Shown piece after piece: positions 18,389 to 24,972 of a DNA stretch of 64,000 nucleotides. Source of the stretch: Alphaproteobacteria bacterium (lineage in GTDB: Bacteria > Pseudomonadota > Alphaproteobacteria > Caulobacterales > Hyphomonadaceae); the NCBI GenBank assembly GCA_018222605.1, contig JAAEZZ010000011.1, positions 94,251 through 158,250 on the forward strand. The letters run 5' to 3'. The notes below the pieces were generated by a model. That model saw only the letters and a program-made list of their open reading frames with translations, was not told the DNA's origin and made no database searches. The stretch's first letter is position 1. The number at the start of each line of letters is the position of its first letter. The position numbers and the translations under genes were made by a program.

Positions 18389-18764
18389 CACACATAATGC
18401 ACAAGACGTTCTGGACCGGGTTGAGAGCGTTCTAATGGTAGAGAAGCAATTGTTGGTGTCCGGACAAGCTCATCGCCTTGCGGAGATGAGCCATGAAAAA
18501 GTTGCGGCAATGAATGCGTTTGACGGTTTGCTTCAGACAGGTGGGGAGTATCTCCGCCAAGCTTCCATCAAGCGTCAGGTAGAAGGTATTGTGGGCGTCG
18601 CCAGAGAGAATGCCGTTCATTTCCTAGCGGTTCAGAATGGCCTTCAAAGCATTCTCAAACGCATCGGCAATGTGTCTCAGGACTCTTATGTTGGGGCCTA
18701 CCAGTCCAATGGTGGACATACACCATTCACACTCGCAACGGGCGGCTATTCAAAGAAGGCGTGA
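18381..18764 (+). CDS. flgN: FlgN-like export chaperone candidate
   Basis: 127 residues from the ATG at 18381, overlapping the flgJ-like gene by 8 bp. It is all helical, with a FlgN-like layout: an N-terminal coiled helix (VLDRVESVLMVEKQLLVSGQAHRLAEM), a middle helix pair, and a C-terminal N/Q-rich helix (ENAVHFLAVQNGLQSILKRI) ending in a Tyr/Gly tail (DSYVGAYQSNG). FlgN protects FlgK and FlgL before export. The assignment rests on layout and position just ahead of the flagellin; sequence identity is weak. Confidence 0.6.
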   Translation: MTDTHNAQDVLDRVESVLMVEKQLLVSGQAHRLAEMSHEKVAAMNAFDGLLQTGGEYLRQASIKRQVEGIVGVARENAVHFLAVQNGLQSILKRIGNVSQDSYVGAYQSNGGHTPFTLATGGYSKKA

Positions 18765-18780
18765 TAGTTAACTGATTCTA

Positions 18781-18852
18781 CACCCGTCGTCCTTATGGAT
18801 CATACACAACCAAGAGGGGGTACGGGGTTTCCCGACGTCAGGACGACGTGTG
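18781..18852 (+). promoter_or_regulatory. Long inverted repeat in the flagellin leader region
   Basis: Arms at 18781-18793 and 18840-18852 pair at 12 of 13 positions (CACCCGTCGTCCT against the complement of AGGACGACGTGTG). The loop is 46 bases, G-rich in its middle. It lies 53 bp before the flagellin ATG and 16 bp after the flgN-like stop. It could be a terminator-like barrier or a structured 5' leader. In Caulobacter the FlbT protein acts on the flagellin mRNA leader, and flbT is two genes downstream here, so a post-transcriptional role is a reasonable inference. Confidence 0.5.
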
Positions 18853-18905
18853 ATCGAACCAAGGCTCGGCCTGGCCGAAAGCCTGACGAATATGGGGTAC
18901 ATTAG

Positions 18906-20483
18906 ATGTCCAGCATTCTCACCAATAATAGCGCAATGGTCGCCCTGCAGACCCTGCGCAGCATCAACAGCAATCTCGAAACCGTTCAGTCCGAAATTTC
19001 CACCGGCAAGAAAGTTTCCAGCGCCAAAGACAACGCGGCGATCTGGGCCATTTCGACCGTGATGTCGACGGACGTGGAAAGCTTCAAGCAGATTACTGAC
19101 TCCCTGAACAAGGGCTCTTCGACGGTTGGCGTAGCACGCGCTGCTTCTGAAGAAGTTACTCAGCTGCTTCAGGAAATGAAGGAACTCATCGTTTCTGCGC
19201 AGGAAGATCTGAACGCTGACGACCGTGCCAAGATCCAGACCGATATTGATGCAAAGCGCACGGCAATCAGCAACATTGTGAGCGCCGCGCAGTTTAATGG
19301 TCAGAACCTTCTGAAAGGAACTGACAGCGTAAACGTTCTGGCATCCCTGGACCGTGGGTCTGACGGTTCCGTCACCGCGACGCACATTACGGTCAGCCGT
19401 AATGACCTGCAGACAAATGCTGCTGTCGATGCCGCCGCCAAGGAAGCAACCGACGCGGGCTATGTTTCTACAGCTGACTCGGCAACGACCAACACCGTTG
19501 ACAAGCAAAGTGGTGATGCGGGCTTTATGTCCACTGCGCAGAGTGGCACGCTTAATGATGGTGATGATGCCGACATCACTATCAAGGCCGGTACCATCTC
19601 CGCGGGTGACACGTTCAATATCAATGTGGGCGGCAGCGACTATACCTATACCGCGCAAGCAGATGACACGATTAATGATGTTGCAGCAGGTCTAAAGACC
19701 CTTATTGATGCTGGCAATGTCAGCAATCTCACAGTCACAGTTACTCCAGGTGCTGATCCGACCTCCGATGATGTAACAATCAATCTTGCTGCTGGTGGCG
19801 GTACCGTGAGCTTTGATGAGGCTGAGCTTGCTGCTACGACTGATGAGTCTGTTATCGGAGATGGCGACAGCATTGACGTTACGATCGCAGGCGGCACGAT
19901 TTCCACAGGCGATACCTTCACGATCAATGTGGGCGGCGCGGATTACACCTACACGGCTCAAACCGATGATACGGTGAATGACGTAGCTGCTGGCCTCAAG
20001 TCCCTGATCGATGCCGGTAGTGTCGACGACCTGACTGTAACAGTTACGGATGCGGCTGACCCGAGCTCTGGTGCGGCAACGATCACACTGGCTGCTGATG
20101 GCGGTGATGTTGAAGTGAACGTCGCTGGTCTGGCTTCGCAAAATGCTGCTGTTAGCGCGGGTGGCCTTGGTGCCATTGCCGGGCTCAGCGTTGCGACGTC
20201 TGCCGACGCAACAACTGCGCTGAACACGATCGAGTCCCTGCTCGATACGGCTATCAGCGCTGCAACATCCTTCGGCTCTGCCCAAACCCAGATCGAAGGC
20301 CAGTCGAAATTCGTTCAAACCCTGATCGACTCAATGACATCCGGCATCGGCGCAATGGTTGATGCGGACATTGAGGCGGCATCCGCCAAGCTTCAGGCTC
20401 TGCAGGTTCAGCAACAACTCGGCGTTCAGGCGCTGACGATTGCCAACTCCAACCCGCAGACGCTTCTGTCGCTGTTCAGATAA
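18906..20483 (+). CDS. fliC: Flagellin with duplicated central domain
   Basis: 525 residues, long for an alphaproteobacterial flagellin (often ~275-400). The N-terminal D0/D1 region (NNSAMVALQTLRSINSNLETVQSEISTGKKVSSAKDNAAIWAIS) and C-terminal region (ASAKLQALQVQQQLGVQALTIANSNPQTLLSLFR) are classical. Between them, residues ~222-410 hold two copies of a Thr/Asp/Gly-rich beta-type module 101 residues apart. Export is by the flagellar gate. flaF and flbT follow at once and are expected to tune its synthesis. The only true flagellin gene in the window. Confidence 0.97.
   Translation: MSSILTNNSAMVALQTLRSINSNLETVQSEISTGKKVSSAKDNAAIWAISTVMSTDVESFKQITDSLNKGSSTVGVARAASEEVTQLLQEMKELIVSAQEDLNADDRAKIQTDIDAKRTAISNIVSAAQFNGQNLLKGTDSVNVLASLDRGSDGSVTATHITVSRNDLQTNAAVDAAAKEATDAGYVSTADSATTNTVDKQSGDAGFMSTAQSGTLNDGDDADITIKAGTISAGDTFNINVGGSDYTYTAQADDTINDVAAGLKTLIDAGNVSNLTVTVTPGADPTSDDVTINLAAGGGTVSFDEAELAATTDESVIGDGDSIDVTIAGGTISTGDTFTINVGGADYTYTAQTDDTVNDVAAGLKSLIDAGSVDDLTVTVTDAADPSSGAATITLAADGGDVEVNVAGLASQNAAVSAGGLGAIAGLSVATSADATTALNTIESLLDTAISAATSFGSAQTQIEGQSKFVQTLIDSMTSGIGAMVDADIEAASAKLQALQVQQQLGVQALTIANSNPQTLLSLFR
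19569..20132 (+). repeat. Tandem 303-bp in-frame duplication inside the flagellin gene
   Basis: Copy 1 spans about 19569-19829 and copy 2 about 19872-20132, offset by exactly 303 bp (101 codons) with no indels. Shared protein blocks include TIS.GDTF.INVGG.DYTYTAQ.DDT.NDVAAGLK.LIDAG and LTVTVT..ADP. The copies differ at many third positions, so the duplication is not recent. It enlarges the surface-exposed region of the filament. Confidence 0.9.
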
Positions 20484-20491
20484 TATTTCTA

Positions 20492-20521
20492 AGGCCCAGG
20501 CGCTGATAGGCGCCTGGGCCT
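20492..20521 (+). terminator. Perfect 12-bp hairpin after the flagellin gene
   Basis: Arms 20492-20503 (AGGCCCAGGCGC) and 20510-20521 are exactly complementary, with a 6-base loop. It begins 8 bp after the flagellin stop. There is no T-run after it, so rather than a full terminator it may be a stabilising or attenuating hairpin that separates abundant flagellin mRNA from flaF-flbT. Confidence 0.6.
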
Positions 20522-20548
20522 GCTTACCAAGAGGCCGAGAGAAGGTGC

Positions 20549-20938
20549 ATGCAACAACTTGCTTACAAGGCGTATGGTGAGGTCACGAACCGAACTGCAA
20601 GCGATGAGCAGATAGAATACGCCCTGTTCCAAGAGATTACGCAGGCGCTTAAAGCGGTTGCCCAGACAGAGAGACCGTCTCCAGTTGTCTGGGTCGATGC
20701 GATCGATCGCAACCTTCAACTCTGGCAAATCATTTCCACCGACGTGATGAGCGAGGCCAATCAGTTGGATGCGGCGCTCAAAGCCAATTTGATCACCCTC
20801 GCTGAGTCTGTGCGCATGATCAGTTATCATGTTCTGTCACGAAAGGCCGAGTTATCCGAGCTCATAGAAATCAATGAGATTATCATGGAAGGTCTGGCCG
20901 GTCAGACCATAGCAGTTGCAGATATGGTGGTCGCATAA
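20549..20938 (+). CDS. flaF: FlaF, flagellin synthesis regulator
   Basis: 129 residues, all helical, with the family layout: N-terminal AYKAYGEVTNRTASDEQIEYALFQEIT, then VVWVDAIDRNLQLWQIISTDV, and a C-terminal helix with LIEINEIIMEGL. In Caulobacter and relatives FlaF is needed for flagellin production and is believed to bind flagellin and antagonise FlbT. Its TAA shares a base with the ATG of flbT (TAATG). This pair is specific to alphaproteobacteria. Confidence 0.93.
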   Translation: MQQLAYKAYGEVTNRTASDEQIEYALFQEITQALKAVAQTERPSPVVWVDAIDRNLQLWQIISTDVMSEANQLDAALKANLITLAESVRMISYHVLSRKAELSELIEINEIIMEGLAGQTIAVADMVVA

Positions 20939-21369
20939 TGTCGGGACTGGTTCTTAAGCTCGCTGCGGGTGAACGCTTTGTTGTGAACGGGGCGCTGCTG
21001 GAGAATGGTGACAAGCCCTCCACTGTGCGCATTGCCGATGATGACGCACGTGTGCTGCGCTGCAGGGACGCCCTTCAGCCTTCAGAAGTCGATACGCCGA
21101 CAAAGCGTGTGTACTATGCCATTCAGTTGATCATTACCGGCGACCTTAAGGAAGAAGACGTACTGTCTGCCATCCTGAAAGAATGTAGTCGTTTGGAAGA
21201 AGTCTTCGAGAGCATCGACACCAGTCTTCTGAGTATCTTGCGGTCAATGCTTGAGCGCGGAAATTATTATTCCGCCCTCTGTCATTTGCGTAGCATTATT
21301 GCGATTGAGGCAGAACTGCTGAAAGTTGCGGAGCATAAATCCCGCCAACTGCAAGCCAAGGTGGCCTGA
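20938..21369 (+). CDS. flbT: FlbT, post-transcriptional repressor of flagellin
   Basis: 143 residues. The N-terminus shows the FlbT pattern (LVLKLAAGERFVVNGALLENGDKPS). The centre has TPTKRVYYAIQLIITGD, and the C-terminus is helical (LRSMLERGNYYSALCHLRSIIAIEAELL). FlbT reduces flagellin mRNA translation and stability through the 5' leader in Caulobacter. It is coupled to flaF, and the DUF1217 gene starts 1 bp after its stop. Confidence 0.94.
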   Translation: MSGLVLKLAAGERFVVNGALLENGDKPSTVRIADDDARVLRCRDALQPSEVDTPTKRVYYAIQLIITGDLKEEDVLSAILKECSRLEEVFESIDTSLLSILRSMLERGNYYSALCHLRSIIAIEAELLKVAEHKSRQLQAKVA

Positions 21370-21370
21370 C

Positions 21371-22213
21371 ATGGTCTACCAGCCGGTCATTCCCTTGTCT
21401 GGTTATGGCGGATGGAAGTTTCTGGAATCCACTTTCGACAAACAGCTCGACGGGTTTTCCGACTCCGCAAGTACCCGGAACGACCGGGAATACTTCCTGC
21501 AAAAAATGTCCTCGCCTGTGGCGATGGAGGATTTCCTTTCCGACAAAAGATTGATGCGGATTGGCCTGACAGCTTTTGACCTTGGCGGGGAAGAGTGGAA
21601 AGTCGGCTTTGTTCGTCACGTGATGGAAGAAGCTGCCGATCCGGATAGTACATTTCTGAAGCGTCTGAATAATCCGTCCTATACCAATTTCGCCAAAGCC
21701 TTTGCCGTCAAGGATGGCAAGATCTCCCTGTCTGAAGATGCCAGGACGCAACTAGCAGATGCTTTCGAACTGGCATCCTTCCGGGCGGCTGTTGGCGAAG
21801 TTGACAATAATATGCGCCTGAGCCTGAACTATAAGGAGAAGATCGCTGCAATGGCGAATGACGGGGCCAGCGAGTCCGCCATTCTCTACAGGCTGCTCGG
21901 AGATGTTCCTGTTCGCACAGTTCTCGAGACGGCTTTGAATTTGCCAACCGAGATGCGCAAGCTGGATGTAGAGCAGCAGGCCGGAATTCTGAAGGAGCGC
22001 CTTCTCAGCGTTTTTTCGATCAGTCAGGTGTCTGACCTAGCGAAAGATGATGTGGTCGAGAAGGCCATTCACCGCTTTCACGCCATGGACACGATTTCCC
22101 AGGCGCAATCGTCCATGTCCTCGGCTTCTGTGGCGCTAACCCTGCTGAATGGCGCGTCAGGCTATGGCAGCGTGGCGAGTCAAAACCTCTTCCTCAGTCG
22201 TCTTTCAGGCTAG
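21371..22213 (+). CDS. DUF1217-type flagellar-locus protein
   Basis: 280 residues from the ATG at 21371; the earlier in-frame start lies inside flbT. It has the DUF1217 look: an opening YQPVIPLSGYGGWKFLESTFDKQLDGFS, repeated helical segments, and LNNPSYTNFAKAF. The function is unknown to me. Proteins of this family recur in alphaproteobacterial flagellar loci. No signal peptide or membrane segment is visible. It sits at the end of the flagellin-flaF-flbT run, and its TAG overlaps the fliI stop on the other strand by a CTAG. Confidence 0.75.
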   Translation: MVYQPVIPLSGYGGWKFLESTFDKQLDGFSDSASTRNDREYFLQKMSSPVAMEDFLSDKRLMRIGLTAFDLGGEEWKVGFVRHVMEEAADPDSTFLKRLNNPSYTNFAKAFAVKDGKISLSEDARTQLADAFELASFRAAVGEVDNNMRLSLNYKEKIAAMANDGASESAILYRLLGDVPVRTVLETALNLPTEMRKLDVEQQAGILKERLLSVFSISQVSDLAKDDVVEKAIHRFHAMDTISQAQSSMSSASVALTLLNGASGYGSVASQNLFLSRLSG

Positions 22214-23544
22214 ACGGGCTTATCTGCCACCGGCACGTTGGGCGGCGGATTTAGCAGGCCCCGAAGTGCTTCAAATGCCTGCGGGATCTTTGCAGGATTT
22301 GGCGTCGAGACGAAAGTATCCAGGTGCGGCCAAAGCGCGATGGCCCGGTCGCCGGCAATGTCATGGCCGCGCTCATAGAGATTTGCACGCAACATCGGAG
22401 CAATTTCCTCGTAGAGCGCAACGGTGCGCCGATAGTCTTTGATGAGATCATTCTCCGGCTCGTTCGCCGCATGTGGCAATGCTCGTGACACGCTCCTCAG
22501 CACATCAATCGCAGGATAGCGCCCTCGCTCTGAAATCTCCCGGGACAGAATGATATGCCCATCTAGCAGGCCGCGAACCATGTCCGCGACGGGTTCTTCC
22601 ATGTCAGATCCTGCGACGAGCACAGAGAATATGGCTGTAATATCGCCCTGACTGGAGGTGCCAGGACCCGTGCGCTCAGCGACTTCGGCAATCGCTCGCA
22701 CCGTCGAAGGGGGGAATGCGTTCAGGGCAGGGGTCTCTCCCGCTGCGAGGGAGACTTCTCTATGGGCCTCGGCAAAACGCGTGATCGAATCGAACAGGAA
22801 AAGTACCTGGTGGCCTTCATCACGGAAATGCTCAGCCGCCGTCACGGCACAGAGAGCTGCGCGCTTCTTTGCTCCGGGTGGTTCGTTTGCCGTGGCAGCG
22901 ACAATCACGGTTTTTGACAGGACTGATTTCGGCAAGGTCTTGTGAACAAACTCATTTACTTCCCGGCTACGCTCACCCACCAGCGCAATGACGACCCGGT
23001 CTGCTTTGACGCCACTGGCAAGCGAACCAAGAAAAGTGGATTTGCCAACGCCGGACCCGGCGAATAGGCCCAGCCTCTGGCCCCGGCATATGGGCAGCAT
23101 CGTGTCTGTAATCATCCAGCCGGTCGGGAGCCTGTCTCCTAGACTCCTACGGGCCGTGTTAGAAGGTGGCGCTGCCCTTAGCGGTCTCTGCTGGGCATTG
23201 ATGGCTGTCTTTTGCGTCTCTTCGCCGACCACCAGGCCGCGATAGTCGATAATTTTGCCCAGCCAATGATCGCCCGGTTCCACAACGGTCTGCTGTTCCA
23301 AGGTAACCCGATCCCCAATGTGGATGGCGTCAGAGTCTCCGTAAAGCATGGCGGTGATACTATTGCCCGAAACAGAAAGGACTTCGCCAAATACATCGCC
23401 CTTGGCGGTTATCACGCGAATCTCGTTCCCTAGCCGCGCAAATTCGCTGATGCCAGCAATGCTGATCATGCCAGGGGAGACGTCACGGACTGTACCCCAA
23501 ATGCTGTAGAGGCGATCAGGAAAGTTTGGGGCTGGCGTCAACAC
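22210..23544 (-). CDS. fliI: FliI, flagellar type III export ATPase
   Basis: 444 residues with a GTG start. Walker A is GSGVGKST (residues 163-170) and Walker B is VLFLFDS (ending at the Asp before SITRFAEAHREV). The EISERGRYPAIDVLRSVSRALP segment is typical of the F1-beta-like family. FliI forms the hexameric ATPase below the export gate with FliH and FliJ. It stands alone on the minus strand, convergent with the DUF1217 gene and divergent from flgB. Confidence 0.96.
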   Translation of the reverse strand: MLTPAPNFPDRLYSIWGTVRDVSPGMISIAGISEFARLGNEIRVITAKGDVFGEVLSVSGNSITAMLYGDSDAIHIGDRVTLEQQTVVEPGDHWLGKIIDYRGLVVGEETQKTAINAQQRPLRAAPPSNTARRSLGDRLPTGWMITDTMLPICRGQRLGLFAGSGVGKSTFLGSLASGVKADRVVIALVGERSREVNEFVHKTLPKSVLSKTVIVAATANEPPGAKKRAALCAVTAAEHFRDEGHQVLFLFDSITRFAEAHREVSLAAGETPALNAFPPSTVRAIAEVAERTGPGTSSQGDITAIFSVLVAGSDMEEPVADMVRGLLDGHIILSREISERGRYPAIDVLRSVSRALPHAANEPENDLIKDYRRTVALYEEIAPMLRANLYERGHDIAGDRAIALWPHLDTFVSTPNPAKIPQAFEALRGLLNPPPNVPVADKPV

Positions 23545-23626
23545 GTAAACAAATCCCGCTCATTCGTTAACTATTTCTTCAAATTAAACCGGCATTTTTT
23601 CCAAAGTGTTAACCGGGGGTGATTCT

Positions 23627-23989
23627 GTGGCGATTCTCAATCTCGACGTTCTGAATGTCTACAGCGCGATGGCGCGGCATGCCGCAGAGACCCAGAAGGT
23701 TTCGGCGACAAATATCGCTCACGCAAATGATCCGGGCTACAAGGCGACCGAAATCGAAGGCTTCCAGGACTTTCTCGCAAGGGCAGCAAGTAGCGGGGCA
23801 GCGGATCCTGACTCCCTGCAGTTCAAGACAGGCCAGAGTGAGGACTACACCTCGCCAAATGGCAACTCGGTCAACCTCGAATTTGAGATGTTCAAAGCAG
23901 CTGATGCGCAGAGCCAGCATGAGTTGGCCTTGTCAGTCTACACCAAATCGCTGGATTTGTTGCGCACAGCCATTGGTAAGAAGGGCTAG
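23627..23989 (+). CDS. flgB: FlgB, proximal rod protein
   Basis: 120 residues from the GTG at 23627, which has GGGGGT seven bases before it. A GTG at 23606 would add seven residues but lacks such a site. The axial motif (MARHAAETQKVSATNIAHANDPGYKATEIEGF) and the C-terminal MFKAADAQSQHELALSVYTKSLDLLRTAIGKK match FlgB. It is the first gene of the flgBC-fliE-fliQ-flhA-fliR-flhB-fliJ block. Confidence 0.92.
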   Translation: MAILNLDVLNVYSAMARHAAETQKVSATNIAHANDPGYKATEIEGFQDFLARAASSGAADPDSLQFKTGQSEDYTSPNGNSVNLEFEMFKAADAQSQHELALSVYTKSLDLLRTAIGKKG

Positions 23990-24000
23990 GGGACCAGGAT

Positions 24001-24381
24001 ATGGATTCACTTAAAGCCACAATGATGCAGGCTTTGTCTGGTATGCAGTTGCAGACAAAGCGGATAGATGTTTCCTCACAGAATATCTCCAATGCGGATA
24101 CACCGGGCTATCGCCGCAAGATTCTGACGGTTGAGGAACAATCCTCCGGTGCCGCCTTCATGGCGACGCGGGTTCAGCTGGACCAAAGCGAAGGCGAACG
24201 CCAGTATGATCCGGAGAATCCGCTGTCGGATAGCGAAGGGTATATCACCGCATCGAATGTTTCCCTGGTTACGGAAATGGCCGACATGCGCGAAGCCAAT
24301 CGCAGCTATGAGGCCAATCTGAACTCGTTCCGCCAGGCGCGGAGCATGTACCAGTCACTACTTGACGTTCTTAAGCGTTAG
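24001..24381 (+). CDS. flgC: FlgC, proximal rod protein
   Basis: 126 residues. The N-terminus (MMQALSGMQLQTKRIDVSSQNISNADTPGYRRK) holds the axial NISNADTPGY motif. The C-terminal half has VSLVTEMADMREANRSYEANLNSFRQARSMYQSLLDVLKR, the diagnostic FlgC segment. It lies 11 bp after flgB and 11 bp before fliE, so rod and export-gate parts are made together. Confidence 0.95.
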   Translation: MDSLKATMMQALSGMQLQTKRIDVSSQNISNADTPGYRRKILTVEEQSSGAAFMATRVQLDQSEGERQYDPENPLSDSEGYITASNVSLVTEMADMREANRSYEANLNSFRQARSMYQSLLDVLKR

Positions 24382-24392
24382 CGGGGGTCAGA

Positions 24393-24689
24393 ATGTCTAA
24401 TGTCAGCTTTAGCGCGTATGCTGCGCTTGGTTCGGTAAAGCCAGGTGCGGGTACAGAAAACCTTGCCAAGGAGACGGCTGAAAAATCCGGCGTTGCAGAT
24501 GGGTTTTCCACCTTCAAGGCGGCTCTTCAGGAGGCTGAGCAGGCCGCCATGCAGACGGCTGTTTCCGGCGCAGATCCACATGCCATGGTGGAGGCGCTCG
24601 CGCAGGCGGAACTTGTTCTGGACGCGGCTGTAACCGTCCGTGACAAGGTCGTCGAAGCCTACCAGGAATTACTGCGTATGCCTGTCTGA
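24393..24689 (+). CDS. fliE: FliE, rod/MS-ring adaptor
   Basis: 98 residues with the FliE layout: a variable N-terminus, then FSTFKAALQEAEQAAMQTAVSG, DPHAMVEALAQAELVLDAAVTVRDKVVEAYQELLRMPV. The final VRDKVVEAYQE(L/I)LRMPV is the family hallmark. FliE links the MS ring and export gate to the rod and is the first exported substrate. It is placed between flgC and fliQ in a conserved order. Confidence 0.95.
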   Translation: MSNVSFSAYAALGSVKPGAGTENLAKETAEKSGVADGFSTFKAALQEAEQAAMQTAVSGADPHAMVEALAQAELVLDAAVTVRDKVVEAYQELLRMPV

Positions 24690-24701
24690 TCGGGGCGGGG
24701 G

Positions 24702-24965
24702 ATGACCGAGCTTGCCATATTTGAGGTCCTGCGCGGTGCCTTGTGGGCTGCCGCGATGATGGCTTTGCCAATTCTTGCCGTGACGCTGGTGTTGGGATTT
24801 GTCATCGGCCTGCTGCAGGCTCTTACCTCGATTCAGGAAATGACGCTGACCTTTGTTCCGAAGATCTTGGCCGTGGTCATCGTGTTCTTTCTGTCGCTAG
24901 GCTACATGACGCGTGTGTGCCTCGACTTCTTCAATAATACTGTTCTTCCCATGATCTCGCAGTAG
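24702..24965 (+). CDS. fliQ: FliQ, flagellar export gate protein
   Basis: 87 residues, standard length, with two transmembrane hairpin segments (about 16-38 and 50-72). Conserved parts include LPILAVTLVLGFVIGLLQALTSIQEMTLTFVPKILAV. FliQ packs around FliP to form the export channel. A GGGGCGGGGG run precedes the ATG. flhA starts 7 bp after its stop. Confidence 0.96.
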   Translation: MTELAIFEVLRGALWAAAMMALPILAVTLVLGFVIGLLQALTSIQEMTLTFVPKILAVVIVFFLSLGYMTRVCLDFFNNTVLPMISQ

Positions 24966-24972
24966 GCCGACT

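Noticed and set aside
18769..18905. Sigma-54 promoter for the flagellin gene
   Set aside because: GGC...GC combinations are present but none keeps the required 10-base spacing and TTGC element.
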